Of a DNA stretch of 45,228 bases, positions 8,225 through 18,719 are shown piece after piece. Under the pieces are notes generated by a model. That model had not been told where the DNA came from. It worked only from the letters and a program-made list of their open reading frames with translations, and did not search any database. Positions within the stretch are counted from its first letter, which is position 1. Every line of letters starts with the position of its first letter. The stretch lies in contig WELB01000140.1 of assembly GCA_009602725.1 (NCBI GenBank), forward strand, positions 195,488 to 240,715. The letters run 5' to 3'. The translations under genes were made by a program, and so were the position numbers. This DNA is from Spirogloea muscicola. Its lineage: Eukaryota; Streptophyta; Zygnematophyceae; Spirogloeales; Spirogloeaceae.

Positions 8225-9480
8225 TTAAGACGCCCAACGACTGCTGCCACTACCAAGCCTCAGGGAATCACCAACCTTGGCCAGGTATTCCCTGAGAGCA
8301 TCCGGACGATTTGCCGAATTGGCCGCAGGCTCCCACGTGTTGTGCTCAGGCCCATACCCGAGCCACTTCACCAGATACTCACGGGTCTTACGCCCTCGAG
8401 ACTTGTCCCTGTGAGACAAGATCTCTTCCACCTCAAACTCAAGATCATCCCCGACGACTAGTGGAGGTGGGGGCGGTTGGACACGAGCATCCGAAAGAAA
8501 GGCCCTCAGCTGAGACGCATGGAAGGCGTTATGGACCTTCCAATGCACCGGTGTCTTCAGCTCGTAGGACACCTTGCCCACAAGGCGTATTACTGGAAAT
8601 GGTCCAAACCCACTTGGGCAGCAACTTGCGCGTACCCACAGCCCGCAAGGATAAGTGCTTCGTGCTAAGCAGCACTTGCGCACCCACATCGAAGCACCCG
8701 TCCTTCCGATGTTTGTCAGCATAAGCCTTCTGGCGACTCTGAGCAATTTCAAGCATTGCCGAGCTCGTCTCTGAGCCTCCAAGAGGGTCCCAGTAAAGGC
8801 TACCGCGGCGGGAACTCGTCCCGGCCTCCCCACCTGAAGTGGAGCTCGTGGATGCTGACCATAGTTGAGGAAGAATGGAGTCTCCTTGGTGGACGCATGA
8901 TAGGCATTGTTCACAGCATATTCAGCTGGAGCCAGGAGACCAATCCCAGTCAGTCTGGCTGGGGTTGACGAAGTGCCGCAACATGTCCTCGAGAACTCGA
9001 TTCATTCGCTCGGTTTGGCCATCCGTTTGTGGATGAAAGGCTGTGGACATGGCCTGTTTCGTGCCAAGAAGCTTGCAAACTTCCTTCAAGAAGTGACCTG
9101 TAAGGCGAGGATCGCGGTCCGACACCAACCTCTCAGGTACTCCATGCAGCTTCCACACCTCATCTACAAAGATGCCAGCGAAAGTCTTCGCCAAGACCCG
9201 CGTAGTTGTGGAAGCAAATGCACCATTTTACTCAAGCGATCCACAAAGACGACAATGGCATCATAGCCATTTCGCGTCTCAGGCAGTTGTGTGATGAAAT
9301 TTACAACCACATCAGACCACTTCCGCTCCGAAATCTGCAAGGGCTGAAGTAATCAGGCAGGCTTGCCAGAGATTTGCCTTACTACGCTGACATGTGGCAC
9401 AGCCGACCACAGAAGCGCACACCTGGGCTGAGAAGCCCTTCCACCAAAAGAGGCGTCGCACAGCCTTTTGGGTTCTGCTC
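8225..9480 (-). pseudogene. Integrase and chromodomain of element I
   Basis: The minus strand reads integrase core VSDRDPRLTGHF (second Asp) and STAFHPQTDGQTERMNRV (catalytic Glu present) at 8922-9194. Upstream DAIVVFVDRLSKMVH is in another frame. Next come NNAYHASTKETPFFLNYGQH, the GPY/F-type C-terminal region (frameshifted around 8600-8750) and a chromodomain (VEEILSHRDKS...REYLVKWLGYGPEHNTWEP, about 8250-8420). The chromodomain would guide insertion to modified histones. At least three frameshifts inactivate it. Confidence 0.8.
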
Positions 9481-9484
9481 ACTC

Positions 9485-9800
9485 CTAGATGTAAGGCGAA
9501 TCATGCAGCTCCTGCATTATGTCAGTGCGCAAGGCATTGCAGTCCGGGACCATGATAGCGTCGCCTTGCCACCAGAAGCCTTTGTCATCAGTGAGGGTTG
9601 GCGGCCTCAGCAAACCATGAGTCTTGGCCAAACCCTTGACGCATACGGACGTAGAGCTCAGAGAGGTCAGCCGTGGGTTGCCGAGGAGCTTGACGAGTCG
9701 GACGCAGTCCTGCAGCCCGCACTTCGAAAGCATTCACGGCACCCAATGCATCAGCGCCGCGACTGTTGCGACTCACAGGGTCCTCACTAAGCCGTCCAGG
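9485..9800 (-). pseudogene. Integrase zinc-finger region and RNase H-integrase linker (element I)
   Basis: The minus strand reads GFWWQGDAIMVPDCNALR and TDIMQELHDSPY, the stretch before the HHCC finger of Ty3 integrases (compare MHKPPYSGHLG in element III). The second His and CxxC part are frameshifted at 9360-9480. The linker towards RNase H (YRPGRLSEDPVSRN) follows at 9750-9820. Confidence 0.6.
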
Positions 9801-10140
9801 CCGATAAAGCCACTGGAAATCCAAATTGAACGATGCACTCCGCCCATCGAGCTTGACGCCGAGTCAAATACTGCTGTGTGTGGAAATGTGTCAACGGGCA
9901 ATGATCCGTGACAACCGTAATGCCACACATTCCAGGTAGCAACGCCCAGACGCGTAAGGCGTGCACCACGGCCAGCAATTCTTGCTCGCCCGTAGTGTAA
10001 TTTCGCTCTGCAGGGATCAGCAGGCGACTCTCAAACGCTAACGGGTGACCCTCTCGCAAGAGCACGGCACCAATACCGGTCAAAGAGGCATCGCAGACGA
10101 GTTCATATTGCACGCCTTCACGAAGTAAGGCCAGCACAGG
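9787..10140 (-). pseudogene. RNase H domain of element I
   Basis: A 116-codon frame with LVCDASLTGIGAVLL, YTTGEQELLAVVHALRVW and VVTDHCPLTHF, carrying the D-E-D acidic residues of Ty3 RNase H. It follows RT in the usual order. Frameshifts separate it from RT at about 10140. Confidence 0.75.
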
Positions 10141-11333
10141 CGGAGATGTCAGCGCCTATTGTATTCCCTCAAATGCCGTCTGGCATTCGGACGACCAATT
10201 CCAAGGTACGTCCTTACGAGTCAGCTTCGCAAGAGGAAGTGCTAAGTTCCCATAGCCTTGTAAGAACTTCCTGAAAATGTTTGCGAATCCCAAAAAGGAG
10301 CGCAATGCAGGTACAAGTTTTTGGCACAGGCCACTCACGTACGACCAAAGTCTTTTTGGGTCGAAACGTATGCCGTCTTTGCCCACGGCATGCGCAAGGT
10401 ATGTCAGCTCTGGCTGTTTGAAGGTGCCCTTGGACCGCTTGGCATATAACTGATTTTCACGCGGCAACTGCGTGATACAGCAGAAACTGCAGCACTTGGC
10501 GCAGGTGCTTCACGTGTTCCCCAGGTGTTTTGCTGAACACGAGGATATCGTCCAAGTAAACCAGCACAAAATGGTAGACCCTCGACATCACCGCCTGGAA
10601 TGTAGCCGGTTGGTTGGTCAAACCAAAACTCAGCACCTTGAATTGAAAATGTCCAAGCAAGCGGCATACGGAACGCCGACTTCGAAACTTCGGCAGGCGT
10701 GATTCGAATTTGGTGATACCCACTTGCCAGGTCCAGGGAGCTAAACACCGTAGCCCCTGCAAGCCAACCGAACACATCATCTATTCGAGGGAAGGGGTAT
10801 CGAGTCTTGATTGTAAGCTTATTCAAAGCCCGATATTCAATGCACATCCGTAGAGTGCCATCCTTCTTTTTGGCAAAGAGGATGGGTGCTCCGTATGGCG
10901 ACTGAGAGGGCTCAATGTAGCCCTTCGCCAGCAGGTCCTCGACCTGGAATTGCATGTCTTGAAATTCGAGAGGGCTAAGCCAGTATATGGGACGGTAAGG
11001 CGGTTGAGCGCCTGGCTCCAATGAAATTGTATGAGTCACACCTCGGTGAGAAGGTAGACCGTCAGGAAGAGAGTCGGGAAATACATCCGCAAACTCTTTC
11101 AGCAGCTTATCAAGAACCCCGCCATGTGAATCCGCAGCATTCACACACAAGTCAAGCTTAGACTCGTCGTTAAACGCCATCATCACAATAATGCAATCTC
11201 CGCAGTCTTTTTGTGAAACAATGGCTTCATCTGCATGGCGGACAGCAGAATCGAAGCCCCTGCCGCCAGCGGAGGTGCACAGTGAAGCTGCTTGCAAAGG
11301 ACAAAGTGTCGTGCGCCAGGTTGTACATTGCAA
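10141..11333 (-). pseudogene. Reverse transcriptase of element I
   Basis: The minus strand reads, in order, [55 protein letters not shown] (motif A), then after a frameshift [14 protein letters not shown] (motif B) and [11 protein letters not shown] (motif C, intact YLDD, about 10540), and the thumb with FLGFANIFRKFLQGYGNLAL. These are the diagnostic blocks of a Ty3/gypsy RT. The mid-RT frameshift around 10660 and others make it a pseudogene. Confidence 0.8.
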
Positions 11334-11870
11334 GTCTGGCGTTCAAAGTCAAGGCATGCTGATGTGGCACAAAGCCAGTCATCTCCCAATGTCACATCGA
11401 ATGCAGCAGTCAACGTAATGGCGTTACAAGACACCTCGGCATTGAATTGCTGAATGCGAATTGGGATTGTGCACAACCCCGGAATAAGACACCTCAGCTT
11501 TAAATCGCTGTATGCGAATTGGAATTGTGCACAAACCCAGCACATCGGTAGGGTGGCCATCGGACTGCCGCCAGGTCCTGCGTAAGGAGTGCAACGCGTT
11601 GCAGGTCCCCAGCCTATAAGCCCTCCAGACCTCCGGCTCCCAGCTCGCCCTGCCCCCCCTGGGTCTGCCCATCCTGGGCGTGCCCCGCTTGGGCGTGCCC
11701 CGCTTGGGCGGGCCCCTCGTGGGCGTGCTCCGCAGCAGCCACTGCCGCCAGCTGCAGTGCGCAGCTGGCCCTGCAGCAGCCGCTGCCGCAGCAGCCGACC
11801 GCTCTACCTCCCGAGGAGGGCTTGGCCGCGCACTGGACCTGTGCGATGCCATGCTGTCTGATAGACACTT
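11334..11870 (-). pseudogene. Gag start fused to protease remnant (element I)
   Basis: The minus frame from 11852 begins MASHRSSARPSPPREVERSA, matching the gag starts of elements II and IV, with a GHAELGA-like stretch. It then passes directly into the protease C-terminal region (IPIRIQ, then FDVTLGDDWL). The rest of gag, the zinc knuckle and the DSG/DTG active site are missing, so an internal deletion joined the two. A roughly 55-bp segment (GACACCTCxGC...GTGCACAA) is tandemly duplicated at about 11431-11535. Confidence 0.6.
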
Positions 11871-12357
11871 AGGGATCAGTTCAGCTCCAACAGTCAGCTA
11901 CTCACACACTCCATACTGCAATGCAGGACATCGCCAAACCGCTGCAGCAGCGAGCGAGCAAGCAAGGCAGCGCGCAACTCCACACCTCAATGAGCAGGCA
12001 GGCAGACAGCCGCAGATGTGACCAAGACTGATGAACATCATCAATGCTGACCACACGACTGACCCTTACCACACAAAGGCTGCAGGCTCAGGCCCCACCT
12101 CCAGGGTGCGAACGCAGCAAGTGGTCATCAAAGGATCAGGCAGACAATCTGGCGTTGGTCGTTGCTGGCTCTATGCGTAAAAGATGACTCCGCACCCGGG
12201 GCTTCCGCTGAGCCGCCTCTCGGACCAACGTCTGGCAGGCACTTTATCTTAGACAGAAAATGTCAGGCCAGCACATCAGGGGGATCCCTGCATCATCGGC
12301 GGCGAGCACGAGAAGTCACAAGCGCGATGGTTGCTAAGACCGCTTCTCATACCGAGT
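11871..12357 (-). other. Leader of element I with degenerate tRNA-iMet primer site
   Basis: Untranslated leader, similar in parts to 17220-17720 of element VI. On the minus strand the 5' LTR is followed after 4 nt by GGTATGAGAAGC, a degenerate form of TGGTATCAGAGC (complement of the initiator-Met tRNA 3' end). Confidence 0.5.
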
Positions 12358-12901
12358 TGTAGAGAACCTCGCCCTACACATGCAGTCAGGGTGAGCAGTC
12401 CTCGTTGAGTTGGCCGTAGCGGTTTAGGAGCCAACCCACTACACAAGGAAGCACTAGCGCATAGCGCAGCGGAAGACAGGCCCCGTGGCGCCGCTGTCTG
12501 GCGGCGACTCCACCTCTTGGGCGCAGGCCGGCGCAGCAGGCCCCGCACTGGAGTTCAGCGGCGGCTGCGGCGGCGAACAGCGCCAAGGCTGCTCCTGGGC
12601 TTCCCGGGTTCGAACTTATTGTTGAGCCTCAGCCCCCAAGGCTCCTTGTGCTTCCCCGTGCCAACCCCCTCCAGGGGTGTGAGCGGGTCGCCCCAAGGCC
12701 CGCCTTGCGGCAGTGCAAAGGTCCTCCCTTGAACGGGTGGATCCTGGAGAGGGGTATTTTGAGCGGGCGGGGCCCACACCTCTGGGCGGGGCACCTTGCC
12801 AGGCAAGCCAGCCCGCCACCTGGCGGGCCACTTGTCCCAAATGGCCGGTCATGTGATGCCGCCAGAGGTATGTGGCTTAAACAGACGGCTGGTTCATTAC
12901 A
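12358..12901 (-). repeat. 5' LTR (LTR-B family) of element I
   Basis: 544 bp, TGTAGAGAACCTC...GGTTCATTACA, paired with 7635-8166. The hairpin lies at about 12488-12506. Confidence 0.85.
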
Positions 12902-13695
12902 AATTGAGAGTGCCAACGGTGCCGGTAATCTAACATGATCGTATCGTATTACTAGCTTGGCTTCACTATATGTAGCTAAGTACGGTCCGAGGCCTCGGGC
13001 TCCATGCCGCACGTGCTCCGTCCAGGAGGCGCCGTTTTGCGCCCCCTTGGAGCCGCCCGAGGCGCCATGTCACGCCGCCCAAGGCGCCGCGTCGCGCCTC
13101 CTTGGTGCCGCCCCATGGGCGTGGGCGCCGCTTCGTTTCTCCTTGTACCGCCCAAAGGGCGTCGCTTCATGTCCCCATTGGTCAGGCCCGCCCCTCCGGG
13201 GGCGGACCTTGGGGGCAACCCTCGTCACACCCTCGGGGGAGGGGTTGCAGATGGACCGCTTATCAGCAGTAGGCGGAGGCCAGACTTCTCAGTCGGACCC
13301 GTGACGCCAAGAGAGGCACAGCCCTGCTGCTGCCTGCTGCCGCAGCTGCCGCCACAGCTCCGCTGCTGCTGCCTGCTGCCGCAGCTGCTGCCACAGCTCT
13401 GCTGCTACCGCCTGCTGCCTAGCCGGTCGCCGCAGCTCGTCGCTGCGGGCCTCGCCTGCTCTCTGTTTATTCCATGGCTGCGCCCCTTGCGAGGACAGCC
13501 GCTGACCCTCGATCGAGTCGCTGCCTTTCGGCGGTGCCTCAGGGTAACACTTCCACTGCGCTATGTGCGCATCTATGCGCGCTGTGTGCGCTGGCGTTCC
13601 ACTCTGTAAGAGGGTTGTCTACAAAACACCCTATGTCCGAAACCCAAACAGGACGTTCTGACCCTACCTGTGTGATTAGGGACAGGGACGTGACA
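12902..13695 (+). repeat. LTR-A' right piece (solo LTR split by element I)
   Basis: Continues the LTR that starts at 7615. It has GTGCCAACGG, GTAGCTAAGTACGG, a GGCGCC-rich repeat zone (13020-13170), the GGGxGGACCTTGGGGGC block, a CTG-rich tract, the hairpin CGCTGCC-N4-GGCGGTG (13519-13536) and the end GACGTGACA. Flank TTGTC (13696-13700) matches TTGTT at 7610-7614. Confidence 0.7.
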
Positions 13696-13765
13696 TTGTC
13701 CATGCTCGGGCTGGCCTGTCCCAGCCCCTACCCTCTGTGGGCGAGCAATTTCTCTTATCTTGAGC
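13696..13765 (+). repeat. L7 (right part): LINE 3' terminal hairpin
   Basis: TTGTCCATGCTCGGGCTGG with CCAGCCC (13708-13727), then GGGCGAGC and a TTTCTCTT end. It completes the 3' UTR of L7 cut at 7614. Confidence 0.65.
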
Positions 13766-13869
13766 TGGCCACTCAGCCATCACCCTTTACTGGAAGAGTC
13801 TACCTTCATATGCTACTGGACGAGTACTCCAAGGAAATCAACATTCTCACGCGGACAACCAACTTCTTC
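13766..13869 (+). other. Unclassified fragment, possible Copia-like integrase trace
   Basis: Reads GRVYLHMLLDEYSKEINILT. The L-x-DEYSK pattern resembles the first-Asp region of Copia-type integrases, but the match is short. The LTR at 13870 follows directly. Confidence 0.25.
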
Positions 13870-14765
13870 TGGAAGGATTCCCCCGTTCAAGCGTGCCAAC
13901 GGTGCCTGTAGCCTTACATGATCGTATCGTATCTACCGTTTGGGAGTCGCAACGGTACGGGTAAGTTTGCTGCACTACGTTTAGCTAAGTGTGGGCTGAG
14001 ACCCTGGGCAGCCGCGGCACACGCCATGTGCGGCACGCGCCCCGTGGCACGCAATGCACGCGCCACGTGTGGCGCGCGCCACGCGCAGCACGCGCTATGC
14101 GACTCGCCTTTTCTTCATACGGCTCGCACCACGCGCAGCACGCTCTACGCGACTCGCCTTCCCATTCGTCAGACCCGCGCCACACGCAGCACGCACCACG
14201 CGACTCGCCTTCCCATTCGTCAGGCTCGTGCACGAGCAGCACGCGCGACGTGGCACGCACTGCATGCACCACGCGGGCACGCGCCTGTCCCCTAGATTTG
14301 TATTCCTGTATCCTCATTCGTCAGGCCCGCTCCTCCGCGGGAGGACCTTGGGGGCTCCCCTCGTCGCACCCTCTGGGAAGGGGCGGCAGGAGAAGCACTA
14401 TAAGTAATGGGCCGAGGCAGACTCCTCAGTACGACCAACGCCAAGAGAGACACAGCTCTGCTGCTGCCTAGCCAGCCCCGTTGCTGCCTATCACCGCCGC
14501 CACCGCCACAGCTCTGCTGCTGCCGCCTGCTGCCCAGCCCGTCGCCGCAGGTCGTTGCTGCGGATCCCGCCGGCTCTTTGTAAGTAAGCCCATGGTAGAG
14601 TCACCGCCCTAAGGCGGTGTCTTGGGGTAGGACTTCCGCTCCGCTCCTGTGCGCGTATGTGCGTTCATGTCCTCCTGGATAAGGTTGTCTCCATGACACC
14701 CTATGTTCGAAGCCAAACCAGGACATTCTGACCCTCACTGTGTTATTAGGGACAGAGATGTTACT
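13870..14765 (+). repeat. LTR-A-related LTR with 50-bp minisatellite
   Basis: From about TGGAAGGATTCCCCCGTT to GATGTTAC. It has the U3 motif ACCGTTTGGG, three about 50-bp units anchored on GACTCGCCTT (14101, 14151, 14202), a TATAAGTA box (about 14399), a CTG-rich tract and the hairpin CACCGCC-N4-GGCGGTG (14602-14619). No clear target duplication was found. Confidence 0.65.
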
Positions 14766-14863
14766 TACTTCTCAACAGTGATGGGACACGCACCATTCCC
14801 GGTGGAGCCCAGCTACTCTGCTGTACATTCAATATGTCGACCGAACTGTTGAGATTCCAGAAC
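14766..14863. other. Spacer between two LTRs
   Basis: 98 bp without a recognisable gene. Its last 5 bp (AGAAC) form the left target duplication of the next LTR. Confidence 0.4.
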
Positions 14864-15702
14864 TGTAACGTCCCCGCCGTTACGGGACGCTTAACGTCGA
14901 GTTAAGCGCTAACATGTTCCTACTGACGTGCACGCGACTGACGTGTGCGACGCGTGTGCGACGCACGAGCGAGACGCGAGGTGACGCGCGGCGTGACACG
15001 CCTGCTCACGATGTGACGTGCAGGCGCGCCGGCTCTCTAGAAGACGCAGCGCATCTTGGGCTCCCAGAGAAAGATCCTCGGCGGGTTCTCGAACCGGCCG
15101 CCAGAACACGTGTGGCGCGCCTCCAACGCCGCGACGCGCCTGTGACGTGCAGAGCGGCGCCGCAGGGCGGCGCCGCTAGTCGGCGCCGCGCCGCAGGATG
15201 GCTGCCGCTTCCAGAAGGCAGCTGCGTGGCCTGCCCTCGCAACAGTATCCCCTTGTCGGGCCCGCCTCTCGAAGTAGGCCCTGAAACGAGCTCCTAAAGA
15301 CCCCTGGGGAGGTTGGAGAACTCTTAGTAGGGCTGAGACCAGACACAGAGTACCCGGTCCAAGTCAGCGAAGCCCACGCCAGAGAGAGGCGCGCAGCCCT
15401 GCTGCCGCCTGCTGCCGCAGCTCGTCGACGCAGCCCCCCTGCTGCCTGCTGCTGCAGCCCGACGCCGCTGATCTTCCTCGGCTCTCCTGAAGGTTGACTG
15501 TGGCTGATTCCTTTGGGGACAGTTGCTGGCCCGTACCGAAAGGTGAGTCGCCGCCTGTTGGCGGCGCCTCAGGGCAAGGTCTTCCGCTGCGTGTGATTGT
15601 GGTGCTTCTCTGTGCTGGGGAAATCATCTCACAACCCCAGCGACCGTATACAATCAGGACGTTCTAATCGCTGACTTTCTGTGATGGGCTTGAAGCGTTT
15701 CA
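14864..15702 (+). repeat. Solo LTR-D with perfect 5-bp target duplication AGAAC
   Basis: 839 bp, TGTAACGTCCCC...GCGTTTCA, flanked by AGAAC at 14859-14863 and 15703-15707. It is related to LTR-A in its start, its GC-rich U3 repeats, the CTG-rich tract and the hairpin CGCCGCC-TGTT-GGCGGCG (15549-15566). Confidence 0.8.
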
Positions 15703-15707
15703 AGAAC

Positions 15708-16372
15708 GGCAAACCCAATACTGCAGGAAAGCAATGTGGGATGTTCAGTCGCTGTACGGTGCGTCTACCTTTCCCTCCAAAGAACATAGGAGGCTGTGGA
15801 CGTGCAAGCTCACGACCAAGAGTCGGTGGACTTGCAAATTGGCAGTTGTTACAACATCCCTTCGCGCCTGCGGATGCCCCCAAGTTGGCTTCCAGTAAGC
15901 TTGGACACTTTCAAATGAGAGAATATTCGCCGTCGTTTGACCAGAGCACCTGCGACAGCTTAGGCTGCGATGACGATATTTTTCGGCCCCCTTCGATGTG
16001 ACTTCGTGCTGGTTTACCTGGATAACATGCTGAAGATTGATGGAACACCAGACGATCACGTGGTTTACCTGCAGCGGGTGCTGCAACTGCTCCCTTAGGA
16101 ACTGATCGATTGCCAACGTTTACTTAAAAACTGGAATGTGTCCTTTAGCAGCCGGAACTAATATATATTGGAGGCTTCAAAAGTAGGCCCGAAAAATTTT
16201 AGATTGCCCAGAGGCTGCAGAAGGCTGCAAAAGGGCTCATGCTGACCAACCTCGAAGGATGCGTCCTCCGACGTAGGGGGTGCAATTGAGCTCAAAGCGT
16301 TGTCCTTCCGGGATGTGGGTACGCGCAGATAGAAGATGAAAGGGCGCTTCCAGGAGAGGCGTTCGTGTTCAG
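15708..16372 (+). pseudogene. X2: internally deleted Ty3 relic, paralogue of X1
   Basis: Shares with X1 the segment GGACTTGCAAATTGGC..., an RT fragment DFVLVYLDNMLK (YLDN instead of YLDD) at about 16000-16040, then DDHVVYLQRVLQLLP and a stop, and the decayed integrase C-terminus at about 16230-16320. The shared deletion and shared D-to-N change show that the two derive from one already defective copy. There is no telomere-like insert here, so X2 gives the uninterrupted state. Confidence 0.6.
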
Positions 16373-16640
16373 CGTTAGGGTTTAGGCGGTCGTCAAGGAG
16401 AGAAATAGCGCGATCACCCAGCAGGCGACGAGTTTGTCCCGCTCGCCGACGATGTCCATGGCGCGATGGACTCGGTGGCTCGACCTCCTGCAGCGCCTTG
16501 CGATCCGTGCAATGGCCCGCCGCCAAGGGCAATAGAGCGAGCAGCCCGGCTTCAATGCCGCCGGATCGCTTACTCAAGACTTCAGGATGCGCCTGGCCGT
16601 CTTCCTGCAGAGGTTCCTTGCCTTGGTTGTTCACCTGCGG
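16373..16640 (+). pseudogene. L8: LINE C-terminal relic cut by element VI
   Basis: Reads RWLDLLQRLAIRAMARR, a stop, then EQPGFNAAGSLTQDFRMRL and VFLQRF, matching the LINE tail. It breaks off at HLR where the LTR of element VI begins. At its left junction lies TTAGGGTTTAGG (16375-16386), another short telomere-like motif. Confidence 0.55.
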
Positions 16641-17219
16641 TGTGACCATCCTGCCGTTTGGTCAAGCCACGCGGTGCTGTTAGCGTTACATGACCGCTTA
16701 CCTTTGACGGCAAGTGGCCCGCCAGGTGGCGGGTTGGCAGGCCGGGCAAGTGGCCCGCCCAGGTGCTCGCCCGTCCTCAAATACCCCTCGCCAGGATCCA
16801 CCCGTTCAAGGGAGGATCTTTGGCCCGCCGCAAGGCAGGCCATGGGGCGACCCGCTCACACCCCTGGATGGGGGGGGTGGCACGGGGAAGCACTGCAAGC
16901 CTTGGGCTGATAGCCAACAGCACTTCAGACCTGTGAAGCTCGAGAGCAGCCTTGCTGCTGCCTGCCCCGCAGCCGCCGCCGCACCCTGCTGCGGGGCCTG
17001 CTGCGGGGAGTCCGTGGCTGCACGCCTTGGGGAACAGCTGCCGGCTTGCGCCCAGGAGGTGGAGTCGCCGGCGGACGGCGGCGCCACAGGGCCTGTCATC
17101 CGCTGCGCCTATGCGCTTAATGCTTCCTCGTGTAGTGGGGGTCGCTCCTAAACCCCTCCAGCAAAACTCAATAAGAACACTGACTCCTGACTGCGTGTGT
17201 AGGGGCGAAGTTCCTTACA
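16641..17219 (+). repeat. 5' LTR (LTR-B) of element VI
   Basis: About 579 bp, TGTGACCATCC...GTTCCTTACA, the reverse orientation of element I's LTRs. The hairpin region is at 17066-17083 with one stem mismatch. Confidence 0.7.
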
Positions 17220-17720
17220 TTTGGTAGAATAGGCGGTATTGCATCCATCGGGCTCGTGATTGCAATCGCCGCTGATGATGCAAGTATCTTTCTGATGTGC
17301 TGGCTTGATTGAGAAAAGCGCTTTGCCAGACGTTAGTCCGTAAGGAGGCTGAGCGCAAGCGCCAGGTGCTGAGTCATGTTTGCGCAGTGAGCCAGCAGCG
17401 ACCAGCGCCAATCATCGACTGCCTGATCCTCTGAGGACCACCTGCTGGGCGTATCGCCAAGTTGAGGTGTGGCTTGAGCCTGCAGCCTTCGTGTGTGTGT
17501 GTGATATTAGTCATTTAATGGCCAGCTCGATTGTGTGCATTGGTTGTGGTCATATCTGCGGCTGTCTGCCTGCCTGCTGTTTGGAGGTATGGCTTAGCGC
17601 ACTGCCTTGCTTGCTCGCTCGCTAGTGCACTGGTCTCGTGATGCGCTATATTGCAGTATGGACAGTGTGATATGCTGACTGCCAAAGCCCGAATTGATCA
17701 CTCAGTATTCTTCAGACAGC
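17220..17720 (+). other. Leader of element VI with degenerate primer site
   Basis: Directly after the LTR, TTTGGTAGAATAG is a decayed TGGTATCAGAG primer site. The leader shares GCTTGCTCGCT...ATATGCTGA with 36840-36905 of element IV and has parts in common with element I. It has no ORF of note. Confidence 0.5.
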
Positions 17721-18157
17721 ATGAATCGCCCACTTTCAGTACGCGGCTAGTCCTCCTCGGAAGGTAGTGCGGTCGGCTGCTGAGGCAGCGCCTGCTGCAG
17801 AGCCAGCTGCTGAGGCACTGGCTGATGCGGGGCAAGCCCATGGGGGGCACGCCGAGCTGGGAGCCGCGGGCCAAGAGGGCCTGTCGGCTGGGGAGTTGCA
17901 ACTGGTGGCCCTCCTCACGCAGGACCTGGCGGCAGTCCAGTCTGCGATGGACCCAGCTCGATACCGCCTCCTTGCTAGGATGTGCGGAGAGCACCACGCC
18001 CACCTTGCCCAGATCCGTGCGGGACAGCGGCATGCGCAAGAGATTGATGCCGCGTTGCATCTGATGCGCAAGAGCGGTGCCAATCCGTCACATGGACATA
18101 CAACGGCCCATGCACCACGGCAATCCACCGGTCAAGATGATCGGGGTGGGCTCCAGG
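17721..18157 (+). pseudogene. Gag N-terminal region of element VI
   Basis: From ATG 17721. After early stops a frame reads GHAELGAAGQEGLSAGELQL, VALLTQDLAAV, ARMCGEHHAHLAQI and EIDAALHLMRKS. It matches gag of element II (LSAGEVQCMALLVQDLAA) and looks helical, perhaps coiled coil. It would form the N-terminal part of the virus-like particle protein. Broken at 18158 by a solo LTR. Confidence 0.6.
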
Positions 18158-18702
18158 TGTCATGAACCGGCCGTTTGGTTAAGCCACACGGCTCTGTTGC
18201 TATTACATGACCAGCAATTTGGGACAAGTGCGCCGCCAGCTGGCGGGCTGGCTTGGCGCGCAAAGGGCGCCCGGAGGTAGGCCCCGCCATTCGAAGTACC
18301 CCTCGATGATTCGCCCGTTCAAACGGAGGATCTTGGGCCCGTTGCAAGGCGGGTCTTGGGGCGACCCGCTCACACCCCTGGAGGGGGGGTGGCACGGGGA
18401 AGCACAAGGAGCCTTGGGGGCAGAGGCAATCATCAACAATCATTACGAGCCAGGTAAACCTTGGAGCAGCCTTGCCGCTGCTCGCCGCCGCAGCCGCCGC
18501 CGCACTGCGCTCCGGGGCCTGCTGCGCCGGCCTGCGCCCAGGAGGTGGAGTCGCTGGCGGACGGCGGCGCCACAGGGCCTGTCTTCCGCTGCGCGACGCG
18601 CTAGTGCTTTCCTTGTGTAGTAGGTTGGCCTCAAATTCCCCTACTGCCGAACACAATAAGGACTCTCTCTCTAACTGCGTGTGTAGGGCAAGATTCTTCA
18701 AA
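18158..18702 (+). repeat. Solo LTR-B with 5-bp target duplication CCAGG
   Basis: 545 bp, TGTCATGAACC...GATTCTTCAAA, flanked by CCAGG at 18153-18157 and 18703-18707. It lies within gag of element VI, so it is the later insertion. The conserved hairpin is near 18552. Confidence 0.8.
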
Positions 18703-18719
18703 CCAGGCGTGGCTGAGTG

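Larger units (their letters stand above)
7635..12901 (-). mobile_element. Element I: Ty3 chromovirus with two LTR-B repeats
   Basis: A complete minus-strand LTR retrotransposon of about 5.3 kb. From right to left it has the 5' LTR (12358-12901), a degenerate tRNA-iMet primer site, leader, gag start, protease remnant, RT, RNase H, integrase, chromodomain, polypurine tract and 3' LTR (7635-8166). It inserted into LTR-A' at GTTTG; the flanks are GTTTG (7630-7634) and AATTG (12902-12906), a decayed 5-bp duplication. The coding part is broken by frameshifts, and gag is fused to protease by an internal deletion. Confidence 0.85.

Noticed and set aside
11589-11861. Pro/Arg/Ala-rich plus-strand frames opposite element I gag
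   Set aside because: Antisense shadows of the GC-rich gag start; the minus frame has the family motif ARPSP.
13004-13609. 201-codon plus-strand frame rich in Arg, Cys, Leu and Pro
   Set aside because: Lies within LTR-A' and its CTG-rich tract. Similar frames appear in every LTR because of composition.
14054-14407. Frames with repeated Thr-Arg-Leu-Ala-Phe-Pro
   Set aside because: They translate the 50-bp LTR minisatellite and are non-coding.
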